A stretch of DNA of 64,000 bases from Paraburkholderia flava (GTDB taxonomy: Bacteria > Pseudomonadota > Gammaproteobacteria > Burkholderiales > Burkholderiaceae), in assembly GCF_004359985.1 (NCBI RefSeq), contig NZ_SMRO01000002.1, positions 2,246,536 to 2,310,535 on the forward strand. The letters are read 5' to 3'. The notes under the pieces are model-generated. The model saw only the letters and a list, made by a program, of their open reading frames with translations, ran no database searches and was not told the origin of the DNA. Position numbers and translations under genes: made by a program. Each line of letters begins with the position of its first letter. The stretch's first letter is position 1. Shown here piece after piece: positions 1 to 8,252 of this stretch.

Positions 1-1524
1 AAGGCCAGAACCTGCATTGCCGAGTGCGCCGAAACCGCCACCCGCGGCTCCACGCGGCCGGCCGCCCGGACGCCCGCGCGGCGTCTGTTGCTGATCGAAG
101 CGACCGTGCGACATCAGCACCGGTTCGCGGTTGATGAAGCCCATCGACGTCTGCATCGGATCGGGTTGTTTGCGCTCAGGCGCGGCATTACGACCGCCCT
201 TCTCTTCGGCGGGTGCCTTCAGGCCAACCGACGCGAGCAGGCTGCGCACCTGATTATCTTCGAGCTCTTCCCAGCGGCCGCGCTTCAAGCCTTTCGGCAG
301 CGAGATCGGGCCGTGCCGCGTCCGGATCAGGCGACTCACCATCAGACCGACCGCCTCGAACATCCTGCGGACTTCGCGGTTGCGGCCTTCGGCCAACGCG
401 ACGTGATACCAGTGGTTCGTCCCTTCGCCGCCGCCGTCGCGAATCCGCAGGAAATTCGCCGGGCCGTCGTCGAGCTCGACGCCGCGCAGCAGCTTCTGCC
501 GCGAGCCTTCGGCGAGCTCGCCGACCACGCGCACCGCATACTCGCGCTCGACGCTATAGCGCGGGTGCATGAAACGGTTCGCCAGATCGCCCGAGGTGGT
601 CAGCATCAGCAGACCTTCGGTATTGAAGTCGAGACGGCCGACCGCGAGCCACTTCGCGGTTTTCATCGGCGGGAGCTTGTCGAACACCGACGGGCGACCC
701 TCGGGATCCGCGTGGCTCACGATTTCGCCGGTCGGCTTGTGATAGAGCAGTACGCGCGGCGGCTTGGTCTGCAGCTTGCGCTTCACCGGCTTGCCGTTGA
801 TCCGGACCTGGTCGGTCGGCATGATCCGTTGGCCGATATGCGCCGGCTCACCGTTGACGGACACCCGCCCCGCGATGATCAGTTCCTCCATGTCGCGGCG
901 CGAACCCATGCCGGCTTCTGCGAGGACTTTGTGGAGCTTCGGTGCGTCATCGTCCGGAGCGAGCACGCGTTTCGGCGCCTGTTCGCGACCCTTGCGCAGC
1001 ATCGGTGCGCGGACGCCGCCGGTCGTGCCATTGTCGGCGTCGAACGCCGGCGACGTGACGTAGGCAAACAGATCGTCCGGCGTCGCGTCGGCTGCCGGCG
1101 CTTCGGCACCGCGACGATTCTGCCGCGGCTGACCGCCTTCACGCGTCGCGTCGCGTGGCGCATCGTTGCCGCGCGGCTTGCCGCCTGCGTTGCGCCGCTG
1201 GCCCTTGGCGCCTGCGTCCTTGCGCGGCATCCGGACCTGCGCGACGACGACGCCGTCCGGCGGCGCCTCGGTCACAACCGGCGCCGGCTGCGCCTGCGCT
1301 CCGTCGGCGCTCTTCGCTTTCGCGCCGGCACGGCGGCGTGCGATCAGGCTGCGCGGCCCACGACGCAGACCTCGGCGCGGACGGTCTTCACCGTCTGCTT
1401 CCGGGGTCTGCGCCGCAGCGTCCGCTCCGCTAGCGGAGGTCTGCTGGGTATGCGTTTCGTCGGGGCGAGCAGGCGCTGCCGCGTGCTCGGATTCGGACGA
1501 ATCGGTATCGTGGGTATGTGTCAA
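1..1524 (-). CDS. rluB: 23S rRNA pseudouridine synthase RluB (3' end beyond window)
   Basis: This gene reads off the left edge of the window, so its C-terminus is missing. It makes a pseudouridine in helix 89 of 23S rRNA (RluB/RsuA family, known function). Seen here: a long basic, low-complexity N-terminal tail of about 180 residues, an S4 RNA-binding segment ([10 protein letters not shown], about residue 190), and the RsuA-family catalytic motif [11 protein letters not shown], whose Asp is near residue 299. After the catalytic domain there is a charged, Gln/Gly/Arg-rich tail that runs out of the window. The start is a TTG at 1524, chosen because GAGG lies five bases upstream; a further upstream TTG at 1569 is possible. 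It follows scpB by about 60 bases, the usual scpB-rluB order. The reading frame is open throughout. Confidence 0.9.
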   Translation of the reverse strand, partial: MTHTHDTDSSESEHAAAPARPDETHTQQTSASGADAAAQTPEADGEDRPRRGLRRGPRSLIARRRAGAKAKSADGAQAQPAPVVTEAPPDGVVVAQVRMPRKDAGAKGQRRNAGGKPRGNDAPRDATREGGQPRQNRRGAEAPAADATPDDLFAYVTSPAFDADNGTTGGVRAPMLRKGREQAPKRVLAPDDDAPKLHKVLAEAGMGSRRDMEELIIAGRVSVNGEPAHIGQRIMPTDQVRINGKPVKRKLQTKPPRVLLYHKPTGEIVSHADPEGRPSVFDKLPPMKTAKWLAVGRLDFNTEGLLMLTTSGDLANRFMHPRYSVEREYAVRVVGELAEGSRQKLLRGVELDDGPANFLRIRDGGGEGTNHWYHVALAEGRNREVRRMFEAVGLMVSRLIRTRHGPISLPKGLKRGRWEELEDNQVRSLLASVGLKAPAEEKGGRNAAPERKQPDPMQTSMGFINREPVLMSHGRFDQQQTPRGRPGGRPRGAAGGGFGALGNAGSGL

Positions 1525-1584
1525 AACAACCTCGAATGTCAGGTCGCGCGCCCGTTGCGGGCACGGCAAAAAAGTTCGGTTACG

Positions 1585-2640
1585 TCAGGCGCTGCGCGAG
1601 GCAGCCTCGTCGTCGCTCATCACGCCGTCGTCGTGAGCGGCTTTGCGGCGATGATCGTTATCGTCATGCGCCGCGTGGGTCGCGTCCGCTTGATCCGCTT
1701 CGGGAATCTCGGACTGCGCGTTCGAATCGGGTGCGGGCGTAGCCGGATCGGCGCTCGCCTCGCTTGCTTCGGGTGTCGCTTCCGGCATCTCGTCGGCGCC
1801 TTCTGGTGCGACAGCTGCGGCCGGCTCAGGTTCTGCCGGCGTTGCTACTTCGGCAGCAGATTCTTCTTCGCTCGCGACCTCGCTCACTGGCGCGGCCGGC
1901 GGCACCTCGCCTTCGAGCGCGGATGCGGCGGACTTCGTCGCATCGTCTTCATCGGTCCGTGCTTCAGGCGTCTCCTGCATATCGTGCGCTTCTTCCAGCG
2001 CGCTTTCCGCTGCGGCGACTTCACCAGCGATCTCGCCTGCCGGTGCCACTTCCGCATCGGCAACCTGCAGCTCACCGTCCGCGAATTCGATCGAATGCTG
2101 GGCCAGCAGATCGACGTTCAGCTGCGCCGATGGATCGTCGAGCGGCGGCAGTTCGTCCAGCGCCTTGAGCCCCAGATCGTCGAGAAATTGCCGCGTGGTC
2201 GCATACAGCGCCGGACGCCCCGGCACGTCGCGATGGCCGATCACCTCGATCCAGTTACGATCCTCGAGTTGCTTGACCACCTGCGTATTCACGGTGACGC
2301 CGCGAATTTCCTCGATATCGCCACGAGTGACCGGCTGCCGGTACGCGACGATCGCCAGCGTCTCGAGCACCGCGCGCGAATATTTCGGCGGTTTCTCGGG
2401 ATGCAACCGATCGAGATACGTACGCATCGCGGGCTTGCTCTGGAAGCGCCAGCCGGAAGCCAGCCCGACCAGTTCGACGCCGCGCCCCGACCATTCATGT
2501 TTCAGGTCTTCGAGTAACGTCCGAACCGTATCGGCCGACACGTTGTCGGCAAAGAGCTTGCGCAGCTCAGCGAGCTTCAGCGGCTCCTGCGCACAGATCA
2601 AGGCAGTCTCGAGGACGATCTTCGCCTCTTGGGTATTCAT
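1585..2640 (-). CDS. scpB: Segregation and condensation protein B
   Basis: ScpB is the kleisin-associated subunit of the SMC-ScpAB condensin that compacts and segregates the chromosome. The first about 180 residues match the family, with two winged-helix domains: an early [19 protein letters not shown] segment and the hallmark second-domain stretch [19 protein letters not shown], followed by [17 protein letters not shown]. The protein is 351 residues, against roughly 180-200 in most bacteria. The extra about 170 residues are an acidic Ala/Glu/Pro-rich tail with no recognisable fold. The ATG at 2640 starts directly at the conserved domain. It sits just upstream of rluB on the same strand and is probably co-transcribed with it. 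Confidence 0.93.
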   Translation of the reverse strand: MNTQEAKIVLETALICAQEPLKLAELRKLFADNVSADTVRTLLEDLKHEWSGRGVELVGLASGWRFQSKPAMRTYLDRLHPEKPPKYSRAVLETLAIVAYRQPVTRGDIEEIRGVTVNTQVVKQLEDRNWIEVIGHRDVPGRPALYATTRQFLDDLGLKALDELPPLDDPSAQLNVDLLAQHSIEFADGELQVADAEVAPAGEIAGEVAAAESALEEAHDMQETPEARTDEDDATKSAASALEGEVPPAAPVSEVASEEESAAEVATPAEPEPAAAVAPEGADEMPEATPEASEASADPATPAPDSNAQSEIPEADQADATHAAHDDNDHRRKAAHDDGVMSDDEAASRSA

Positions 2641-3016
2641 GCAGCCAGATCAGACCTTATGGTTAGGGTCAAAGAACCGGATCAACCAGACGAAACAGAC
2701 GATATGGAACTGAAGACGCGCTCGCCCGATTCTGATCGGTCATATTGATGGGAGCACGCACCGGGGGGCGGCGAATCGGATCTTCGAAACAGATCCGAGC
2801 CATGCCCAGCCGGACGGAGCAGCGATGTCCCGAGAGGGAATCACGTGACTGAGCGCCATATTACGCAAAAACATCCAGTGCGTAAAGACGAAACCCCGCC
2901 GAAAGCCTGTCTCGATAAAACCGTTGATCGGCGGTCGAAACGACTTCGTGATTCACCTGAAAATCCCGCTGCGCAATCCATGCCGAAACCGCTCGGGTCC
3001 GGCATCGGCACGGCAA
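2641..3016. other. 376-bp gap between scpB and the aminotransferase gene
   Basis: I see no convincing gene here. It should hold the promoter of the leftward scpB-rluB unit and the 3' trailer of the leftward aminotransferase gene. The only clear structure is a perfect inverted repeat at 2776-2798 (arms TCGGATCT and AGATCCGA, 7-base loop). It has no T-run on either strand, so it is not a standard terminator. A rightward GTG-start reading frame at 2845 runs into the antisense of the aminotransferase and looks spurious. Confidence 0.6.
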
Positions 3017-4216
3017 TCAGCGAGTCTGCCCTGCCAGAAAGCGCTGCAACCGTTCGACACCGGCATCGAGCCGATGCGGCTCGCATGCGTAGCACCAGCG
3101 CACGAAACCCTCGCCCTCGGCACCGAAGGCACTGCCGGGCGCAAGGCCCAGGCCGGCGTCGCGCACCAGCGCCTTGCAGAGTTCCAGGCTGCGGTCCGCG
3201 CCCAGCAGCGAAAAGAACACGTACATCGCACCCGGCGGCGCCTTCACGTCGACGCCATCGATTGCGCCCAGCGCCTTCACCAGGTGATCGCGGGCATCGT
3301 GCAGTTCACGCACGAGAGTACGGGTGAAGTCCCCTCCCTGCTGGATGGCCGCGATACCTGCCTGCTGTACGAACGCCGGCGCACACGACGTGTTGTATTC
3401 GACGAGCTTCCCTAGATCGTCCATCAACGCGGCCGGCGCGACGATCCAGCCGAGTCGCCAGCCGGTCATCAGCCATGCCTTCGAGAACGAGTTCACGCAG
3501 ATCACACGTTCGTCGCGTGCCGCGAGATCGAGAAACGACGGCGCGCTGAGCGCGTCCGGTTCGGCGTAGTAGAGGCGCTCGTAGACCTCGTCAGCGACGA
3601 TCCAGATACCGTGCTTGCGGCAATGGTCGAGTACCACGCGCTGCTGGTCGCGCGTCATGACCCAGCCGGTCGGATTGTTCGGCGAGTTCAGCATCAGCAG
3701 CTTCGTCTGTGGCGTCAGTGCGGCGAGCAGCCGGTCCAGATCGAGATGCCAGCCCGCGTCGCCGTAGTCGAGCGCAACCGTGTCGACGTGCGCGCCGAGA
3801 ATCTTCGGAATCTCGACGAGATTCGGCCACAGCGGCGTCACCGCGACGACCCGATCCCCTGCACCCACGACAAGCTGCGCTGCCAGCATCAGCGCGTTGA
3901 CACCCGCGCTCGTGACCGCGATGTGATCGCCGGACGTCGGACCGTGCAGCGACGTCACGTATTCGGCGAGCGCCGCGCGCAACGGCGCGATGCCCAGGTT
4001 GTGCGTGTAGAAAGTTGCGCCGCCGGCCAGCGCGTCGCTCGCGGCGTCGCGGATGAACTGCGGCGTCACGCGATCCGATTCGCCGAACCAGAACGGCAGC
4101 ACATCGGGTATGCCGAAGCCGGCATTCGCGACTTCGCGGATCTGCGACGGGCGCAACGCGCGCACGGCGTCGCGTGCATTCGGGACGGAAGGTTTCGGCA
4201 GATCCGATTCGCTCAT
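3017..4216 (-). CDS. Pyridoxal-phosphate aminotransferase, class I/II
   Basis: A 399-residue fold-type I aminotransferase of the AspC/AlaC-like group, full length for the family. Visible landmarks are LNSPNNPTGWVMT (substrate/PLP-contact Asn), IVADEVYERLYY (Asp and Tyr that contact the PLP ring) and NSFSKAWLMTGWRLGW, where the Lys of SFSK is the Schiff-base residue and the Arg of GWRLGW binds the substrate carboxylate. The enzyme should move an amino group between an amino acid and a 2-oxo acid, but the substrate cannot be read from sequence. It ends in a short Arg-rich tail. The leftward LysR gene lies 61 bases upstream on the same strand, so the two may share a transcript. Confidence 0.88.
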   Translation of the reverse strand: MSESDLPKPSVPNARDAVRALRPSQIREVANAGFGIPDVLPFWFGESDRVTPQFIRDAASDALAGGATFYTHNLGIAPLRAALAEYVTSLHGPTSGDHIAVTSAGVNALMLAAQLVVGAGDRVVAVTPLWPNLVEIPKILGAHVDTVALDYGDAGWHLDLDRLLAALTPQTKLLMLNSPNNPTGWVMTRDQQRVVLDHCRKHGIWIVADEVYERLYYAEPDALSAPSFLDLAARDERVICVNSFSKAWLMTGWRLGWIVAPAALMDDLGKLVEYNTSCAPAFVQQAGIAAIQQGGDFTRTLVRELHDARDHLVKALGAIDGVDVKAPPGAMYVFFSLLGADRSLELCKALVRDAGLGLAPGSAFGAEGEGFVRWCYACEPHRLDAGVERLQRFLAGQTR

Positions 4217-4277
4217 CGACGGGTGCGGGTGTATTGGCAGGAGCTCACAGTTTAACGTGCTGCAGGCAGATCGATCG

Positions 4278-5180
4278 TCAGCGCAGATCCTCGGCGCGCG
4301 CCGGCAACTGACGGATCAATCCCCACACCGCTTCCGCCGCCGGCGACAGCGAACGGTCGCGCCGACGCACCAGCTCGACGGTCCGCTCGACGCGCGGCAC
4401 CAGCGGTCGCGCCGCGAGCGAGGCATCCGCGGGCAGCGGCAGCGCGAGCCACGGCAGCACGCTGACGCCGACGCCCGCCTCGACGAGCCCGAACACCGTC
4501 GCCGAATGCCCAAGCTCCTGGACGACGGATGCAGTCACGCCGTGCGCGTCGAGCGCCGCGTCGATGATCGGACGGCTGCCGGACGCGTGGTCGAGCATCA
4601 CGAGACGCTCGCCCTCGAGATCGCTCCATGAAACCTGCGGCTGGGTCGCCAGCCGGTGATCCTCGCGGCACACGATGCAGAAGGTGTCGGTCATCAGCGG
4701 CTCGCCGTGCAGATCGTCGGCGGAAAACGGGCCGACCACCACGCCGAAATCGACCTCGCCGGACTTCACCTTGCGGATCACGTCGCTCTGCACATCGTCG
4801 CGCAACCCGAGCGTGATGAACGGAAACTGCTGTCCGCAGCCGGCCACCACTTGCGGCATCAGCCGGCATGCGATCGTCGGACTCGCGGCGACCACCACGC
4901 GGCCGCGCCGCTGTTCGCCGATCTCACGAATCTCGCGCAACGTGTCGTCGAGATCGCCCAGCAGCCGCGACACGCTCGCGACCAGATTCGCGCCGACGTC
5001 GGTGAGCTGAACGTCGCGCGTCGTCCGGTCGATCAGTTTCAGGCCGATTTCCGCCTCCAGCTCGCGCACGCAGCGACTCACCGCCGACTGCGTCAGACCG
5101 ATCTCATCGCCCGCCCGGCTGAAGCTCTGCAGCCTCGAAACTTCGATAAATACGCGCAACTGGCGCAACGTCACGTTCAT
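4278..5180 (-). CDS. LysR-family transcriptional regulator
   Basis: A 300-residue LysR regulator with the usual layout: N-terminal winged helix-turn-helix (MNVTLRQLRVFIEVSRLQSF, then SRAGDEIGLTQSAVSRCVRE for the recognition helix), a linker helix, and a periplasmic-binding-like effector domain from about residue 90 (VVVAASPTIACRLMPQVV). LysR proteins bind promoter DNA as tetramers and respond to a small molecule. The gene is transcribed in the same direction as the downstream aminotransferase, unlike the classical divergent arrangement, so the target is uncertain. A dyad about 10-35 bases upstream of its start (5189-5213) may be its own operator. Confidence 0.9.
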   Translation of the reverse strand: MNVTLRQLRVFIEVSRLQSFSRAGDEIGLTQSAVSRCVRELEAEIGLKLIDRTTRDVQLTDVGANLVASVSRLLGDLDDTLREIREIGEQRRGRVVVAASPTIACRLMPQVVAGCGQQFPFITLGLRDDVQSDVIRKVKSGEVDFGVVVGPFSADDLHGEPLMTDTFCIVCREDHRLATQPQVSWSDLEGERLVMLDHASGSRPIIDAALDAHGVTASVVQELGHSATVFGLVEAGVGVSVLPWLALPLPADASLAARPLVPRVERTVELVRRRDRSLSPAAEAVWGLIRQLPARAEDLR

Positions 5181-5188
5181 CCCCGCAC

Positions 5189-5213
5189 CTCATCAATGCC
5201 GTCATTTAATGAG
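5189..5213. promoter_or_regulatory. Possible LysR autoregulatory dyad
   Basis: CTCAT and ATGAG arms enclose a 15-base spacer that itself contains the 11-bp palindrome TCATTTAATGA (5202-5212). It begins nine bases upstream of the LysR start codon and lies next to a TACAAT box on the minus strand. Position and symmetry suggest autoregulation; nothing here proves it. Confidence 0.35.
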
Positions 5214-5410
5214 ATTGTATTGCCGATATTTTGGGGCGGCATCGAGTTGATTATTTCGCCGCAACGCAGCAATACGGCGCAAACGCACGCCGGGCGGGAC
5301 TGATTGCACAAGATTGGTGATTGTCCCGATTTGCGGGATGGGTTTTTTGGATTCTTATACGCCCCTGGCTAGCACCCGCGCTGGCCCGGCTCCGAGGGGC
5401 TTCAAGGAAA

Positions 5411-5449
5411 TTGACAGCGCGATGGCACACTTCCTGCATTGAAGTGTGC
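5411..5449 (+). promoter_or_regulatory. Promoter-like TTGACA box followed by a perfect 9+9 inverted repeat
   Basis: A consensus -35 hexamer TTGACA (5411-5416) is followed after about 18 bases by TGCATT, a modest -10. The -10 lies inside the loop of a perfect inverted repeat, GCACACTTC (5425-5433) and GAAGTGTGC (5441-5449). A protein bound to this dyad would block the promoter, so this is a plausible repressor operator for the DUF4096 gene. The transcript would have a leader of about 140 bases. Confidence 0.45.
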
Positions 5450-5513
5450 ACAGGTCGGCGCCGTCTGCGGTTCGATTTCACATCGACCGCCGCGGCAAGC
5501 CCGATCCCGCCTG

Positions 5514-5531
5514 GCACCCGTTTTCGGGTGC
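5514..5531 (+). other. Hairpin in the leader of the DUF4096 gene
   Basis: GCACCCG and CGGGTGC form a perfect 7-bp stem around a TTTT loop, about 57 bases before the start codon. It has no following T-run and is unlikely to be a terminator; it could shape leader structure or RNA stability. Confidence 0.4.
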
Positions 5532-5587
5532 ATGAAGAGTGCGCGGCGCGGGGCAGCGCACCGGAGTTAGCTTCGCTGAGGTGAAAC

Positions 5588-5989
5588 ATGATGCTGTTCG
5601 ACGATTTGAGAGACAACGAGTGGGCGCTGGTCGAGGCGCTGTTCTGTGCGGAGCCTGCACGGAGCGAACGGCGCGGACGTCCTCGCGTGGAAGCACGAGC
5701 GGTGGTCAATGCGGTGCTGTGGGTGCTGTCGACGGGCGAAGGCTGGTCCAAGCTGCCCGGTCGGTATCCGTCGCCGCCGACCTGCCGGCGTCGCTTCGAC
5801 GAGTGGCAAGCCGACGGCACGCTCACCGAGATAGTCAAGCGTCTCGGCACGAGCGGCCGCGAAGTTTCGCTGCGCGGGCGCATCGGCGCCACCGCGGCGA
5901 AGCCGCCGGCACCGCCGAGCCGCGATCGTCTGCGCGGTGCGTTCTGGACCAATCCAGAATCGTGGCGCGCGCCGGTCAAGATGGCCTGA
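5588..5989 (+). CDS. Stand-alone DUF4096 protein (IS5-type transposase N-terminal domain)
   Basis: The first about 90 residues match the DUF4096 domain found at the N-terminus of IS5-group transposases: DNEWALVEALF, GRPRVEARAVVNAVLWVL, GWSKLPGRYPSPPTCRRRF and DEWQADGTL. In a transposase this helix-turn-helix domain is followed by a DDE catalytic domain; here it ends after 133 residues in a basic, Pro/Ala-rich tail with no catalytic triad. No transposase remnant or flanking terminal repeats are visible downstream. It could be a decayed insertion sequence or a domesticated DNA-binding protein. The good ribosome site (GAGG before ATG), intact frame and structured upstream region favour a maintained gene. 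An in-frame ATG directly follows the first. Confidence 0.65.
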   Translation: MMLFDDLRDNEWALVEALFCAEPARSERRGRPRVEARAVVNAVLWVLSTGEGWSKLPGRYPSPPTCRRRFDEWQADGTLTEIVKRLGTSGREVSLRGRIGATAAKPPAPPSRDRLRGAFWTNPESWRAPVKMA

Positions 5990-6006
5990 CTTCACATCGC
6001 ATCGCT

Positions 6007-6030
6007 ATCGGGCGCCTTCGGGCGCCCGAT
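6007..6030. other. Strong 10-bp hairpin with a TTCG tetraloop
   Basis: ATCGGGCGCC and GGCGCCCGAT pair perfectly around the very stable C(TTCG)G loop, 18 bases after the DUF4096 stop codon. There is no T-run on either strand, so it is terminator-like but may instead protect the 3' end of the mRNA. Confidence 0.5.
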
Positions 6031-6200
6031 GCGTATCTGCGTCGCATACGCGATGCGGCGTGTCGGTATTGCGATTAATGCGCCATGCATCCGTGATGCG
6101 CGTATCGGCCGCGTATTCCGCCGCTAGCGAAACATCCATTTACTATTATTTACAGCGCGCTTTCGCTCCCGCGCATACGGTAGACGTATGCCAACAGACG

Positions 6201-6216
6201 CAAGTCGATCGACTTG
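6201..6216. promoter_or_regulatory. Perfect 16-bp palindrome just before a start codon
   Basis: CAAGTCGATCGACTTG is fully self-complementary and ends three bases before the GGGAG ribosome site of the downstream small gene. It could be a protein operator or, as RNA, a short hairpin affecting ribosome access. Its chance occurrence is low but not negligible in GC-rich DNA. Confidence 0.4.
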
Positions 6217-6228
6217 ACGGGAGTTCAC

Positions 6229-6504
6229 ATGAAACCAGTGTCCCTGCTACTGCGCGGCATTGTGGTTTCATCCATCGCGGTAGCTGTGGGTATCGCCGCG
6301 CAGGAACGTCCTCAACACTGGGCGCCCAAAGGCCATGCGACGACCATTGAAGCCGCGCAACACGCTAACCAACAGCCTAAGGAATTTACGCCGCCGGCAC
6401 CGCGGGGCGATCTGCGTGGCGATATCGCCAGCAATGCTCGGGTGCGCCCGGAGCAGGTACGCCCACCGCCGCAGGCACGCAACAATAATCCGCAGCGCCG
6501 CTAG
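6229..6504 (+). CDS. Small exported protein of unknown function
   Basis: I do not recognise this 91-residue protein. It starts with MKPVSLLLRG and a hydrophobic run (about residues 10-28) consistent with a Sec signal peptide cut after an Ala-rich stretch. The mature part is short, hydrophilic and rich in Pro, Gln, Asn and Arg, with no Cys. The ATG at 6229 is preferred over a TTG at 6214 because GGGAG lies five bases upstream and the TTG overlaps a palindrome. It stands alone, followed about 90 bases later by a strong terminator. A periplasmic or envelope-associated role is likely, nothing more specific. Confidence 0.6.
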   Translation: MKPVSLLLRGIVVSSIAVAVGIAAQERPQHWAPKGHATTIEAAQHANQQPKEFTPPAPRGDLRGDIASNARVRPEQVRPPPQARNNNPQRR

Positions 6505-6596
6505 CGTTTCTACTACGGCTAAAGCCGGGAACCACCCGTGCGCATGTCAGTCTCATTGAACGCCATAAGCACAGCGTGGCAGCAGTAATCCGGTAC

Positions 6597-6626
6597 GCCC
6601 GTATCCTTGCGATACGGGCTTTTTTT
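6597..6626 (+). terminator. Rho-independent terminator
   Basis: A perfect 9-bp stem, GCCCGTATC with GATACGGGC, a five-base loop, then seven Ts. It ends the rightward transcript of the small exported protein and lies between it and the convergent leftward gene at 6699. Confidence 0.9.
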
Positions 6627-6698
6627 GCGTCGATGGTAGTGCGGCGGCGTATGCCGCCGTCGCTATCGTCCGCACCGGATTTTGCGATACTGCGGCCG

Positions 6699-7013
6699 CT
6701 AAAGCCGCGCTTCGAGATCCGCGGAACTGGCTTCGGTCACGACGTAGTGGCTGGTACGCTGCGCATCCCAGGTCATCGCCCGTTCGTCGCGTGCGAGCCG
6801 CGCGAATTCGGCCCGCCCTCGCTCCGTCAGTACCGCGATGTCCACGGGAGCATGGAAACCGGGAGCCGGCGCAACGGTGCGCTGCCGGACCGTCTCCATC
6901 AAACCGAGCGATCGTAAATATTCGAAGACACCCGGACGTCTGGCCCACGGGACCTGGCGGTATTGCGCCCGCCTCAGCGCTTCTAGTACCGTTTCATTGG
7001 AATACGTGGTCAT
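6699..7013 (-). CDS. Hypothetical protein, possible winged-helix
   Basis: A 104-residue soluble protein I do not recognise. It opens MTTYSNETVLEALRRAQYRQ and contains VLTERGRAEFARLARDE, a pattern often seen at the end of winged-helix DNA-binding domains, but that is only a resemblance. No signal peptide, membrane segment or Cys is present. It is transcribed toward the terminator at 6597-6626 and away from the YdcF-like gene. About 260 bases separate it from the next gene, enough for divergent promoters. Confidence 0.55.
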   Translation of the reverse strand: MTTYSNETVLEALRRAQYRQVPWARRPGVFEYLRSLGLMETVRQRTVAPAPGFHAPVDIAVLTERGRAEFARLARDERAMTWDAQRTSHYVVTEASSADLEARL

Positions 7014-7277
7014 CTCACTTCTTTCTTAAAGTGCAGCCATGACTCAGTTTCTGCGCGATGTAGAACGCGCCGCCTTTAGGACGCCAGCGCGGAGCCATTG
7101 CGAACGATCGTCGTGCGATGTTCGACGGCGCCGTGTCGCGCCAGATGCTGCCATGCTTCAGGACCCCCGTTCGAACGTCATGTTAGCGTTCTCTCCCCGG
7201 TGCCTACGATGCCGCCAAACTGGCGCGATGTCGAGCCCGGAAATTTGCCCTGAAAGTCATACGTTACCGCATTTAAA

Positions 7278-7997
7278 TTGATTCTATTCATTTTATCGGT
7301 GCTTTTTTTTGCAGCAATCGTGCTAGCGCGGCGCCTCCGTATGGCCCTCGTCATTGCCGGTCTGGCGCTCTTCTGGCTGATCGCCACCGGCTGGATCGCG
7401 GCCCCGCTGCTCGCTTGGGCCCAGCACAGCCCGGTACCGTCGACACCGCCGGTTTTCGCTTCGCGAAACGCGATCGTGCTGCTCGGCGGCGGCACCGAAT
7501 ACGCCGACGACGGCACGTTGATGCCGAAGCACGATGTCTTCGCGCGCATCGAAACGAGCGCCGCGCTCTACGCGCAATGCAGGCGGATTTCGCAAACCTG
7601 CGACGTGATCGTGAGCGGCGGCAATCCGCAGCGGCACACGGCACCGGAGGCCGATACCTACCTGCCATGGCTGCTGCGCAAGCAGGTGCCGCGCGCCGAC
7701 ATCGTCCTCGAGAACCGCAGCCGCACGACCTACGAGAACGCGCGCTTCGTGTCGGACATCGTGCAGCACGCGCACTACGACACACTGATTCTCGTCACGT
7801 CGGCGTACCAGATGCCGCGCGCGCTGCTCGATTTCCATCGCTTCGGCATGCAGCCCTACCCTGCGATCTCGAACACGCGTCGCATCGAACCTGGCCTGCT
7901 GCCGCGCTACGACAACCTGGTGAATGCGGAGACCGCATTGCATGAACTGATCGGCATCGCACAGTTTCATGTGTACCGCGCAATCGGCTGGTTTTGA
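7278..7997 (+). CDS. YdcF/SanA-like DUF218 membrane protein
   Basis: A 239-residue member of the DUF218 (YdcF/ElyC/SanA) family, linked in enterobacteria to envelope biogenesis and vancomycin tolerance. Two hydrophobic segments (about residues 1-15 and 22-45) anchor it; the rest is the DUF218 domain with AIVLLGGG, VIVSGGNPQR, ENRSRTTYENARF and LVTSAYQMPRALLDF. The C-terminal domain is probably periplasmic. The start is uncertain: TTG at 7278 gives two membrane segments but no clear ribosome site; ATG at 7341 would leave only one. The region just upstream is AT-rich compared with its surroundings. Confidence 0.8.
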   Translation: MILFILSVLFFAAIVLARRLRMALVIAGLALFWLIATGWIAAPLLAWAQHSPVPSTPPVFASRNAIVLLGGGTEYADDGTLMPKHDVFARIETSAALYAQCRRISQTCDVIVSGGNPQRHTAPEADTYLPWLLRKQVPRADIVLENRSRTTYENARFVSDIVQHAHYDTLILVTSAYQMPRALLDFHRFGMQPYPAISNTRRIEPGLLPRYDNLVNAETALHELIGIAQFHVYRAIGWF

Positions 7998-8110
7998 GAT
8001 TGCCAATTAGTTAGGGATACGATTCATTTTTTCGAAGCAAACGATTCGCTTGACATCGACATGTGTTCGATCCGCCACCGCGGCCCATCCCGCCAGCCAT
8101 GCCGGATGTG

Positions 8111-8181
8111 TGTAACAGGATGTAACTGTATGTGAATTCTGTTACGAACCGTCTGCTGGAGCAGATATTGCTGGCTAGAAT
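8111..8181 (+). promoter_or_regulatory. Triple 10-bp direct repeat upstream of a -10 box
   Basis: TGTAAC at 8111, TGTAAC at 8121 and TGTGAA at 8131 repeat with exact 10-bp spacing; the first two also read as GTAAC-N5-GTAAC, close to CpxR-type sites. A good -10, TAGAAT, lies at 8176-8181 without a good -35. That layout fits activation by an OmpR/PhoB-family response regulator. The presumed target is the His/Met-rich exported protein at 8253. Confidence 0.55.
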
Positions 8182-8252
8182 GCAGTGTCCTTCCGATTGG
8201 ACAGGCCACCCTCGGGTCCTCGGGTCCATTAACCACCTTTGTGGAGGTAACG

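Larger units (their letters stand above)
5181..5587. other. 407-bp intergenic region with promoter-like and hairpin elements
   Basis: This gap separates the leftward LysR gene from the rightward DUF4096 gene and must hold both promoters. It contains a dyad near the LysR start (5189-5213), a TTGACA box at 5411-5416, a perfect 9+9 inverted repeat directly after it, and a 7-bp hairpin with a TTTT loop in the presumed leader. A weak GTG-start reading frame at 5321-5584 is not convincing as a gene. Confidence 0.6.

Noticed and set aside
88..2517. An 809-residue rightward open frame opposite rluB and scpB
   Set aside because: It is antisense to two well-supported conserved genes, is Arg/His-rich and has no family motif; it is a high-GC artefact.
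2845..3327. Rightward 160-residue frame before the aminotransferase gene
   Set aside because: It runs antisense into a conserved gene and has no recognisable domain; the GAGG-like ribosome site alone is not enough.
5321..5584. Rightward 87-residue GTG-start frame upstream of the DUF4096 gene
   Set aside because: It covers the promoter-like repeats and hairpin, lacks a ribosome site and ends in low-complexity sequence.
8011..8229. Leftward 70-72 residue frames upstream of the His/Met-rich gene
   Set aside because: They span the triple repeat and -10 of the rightward gene and have no family features.
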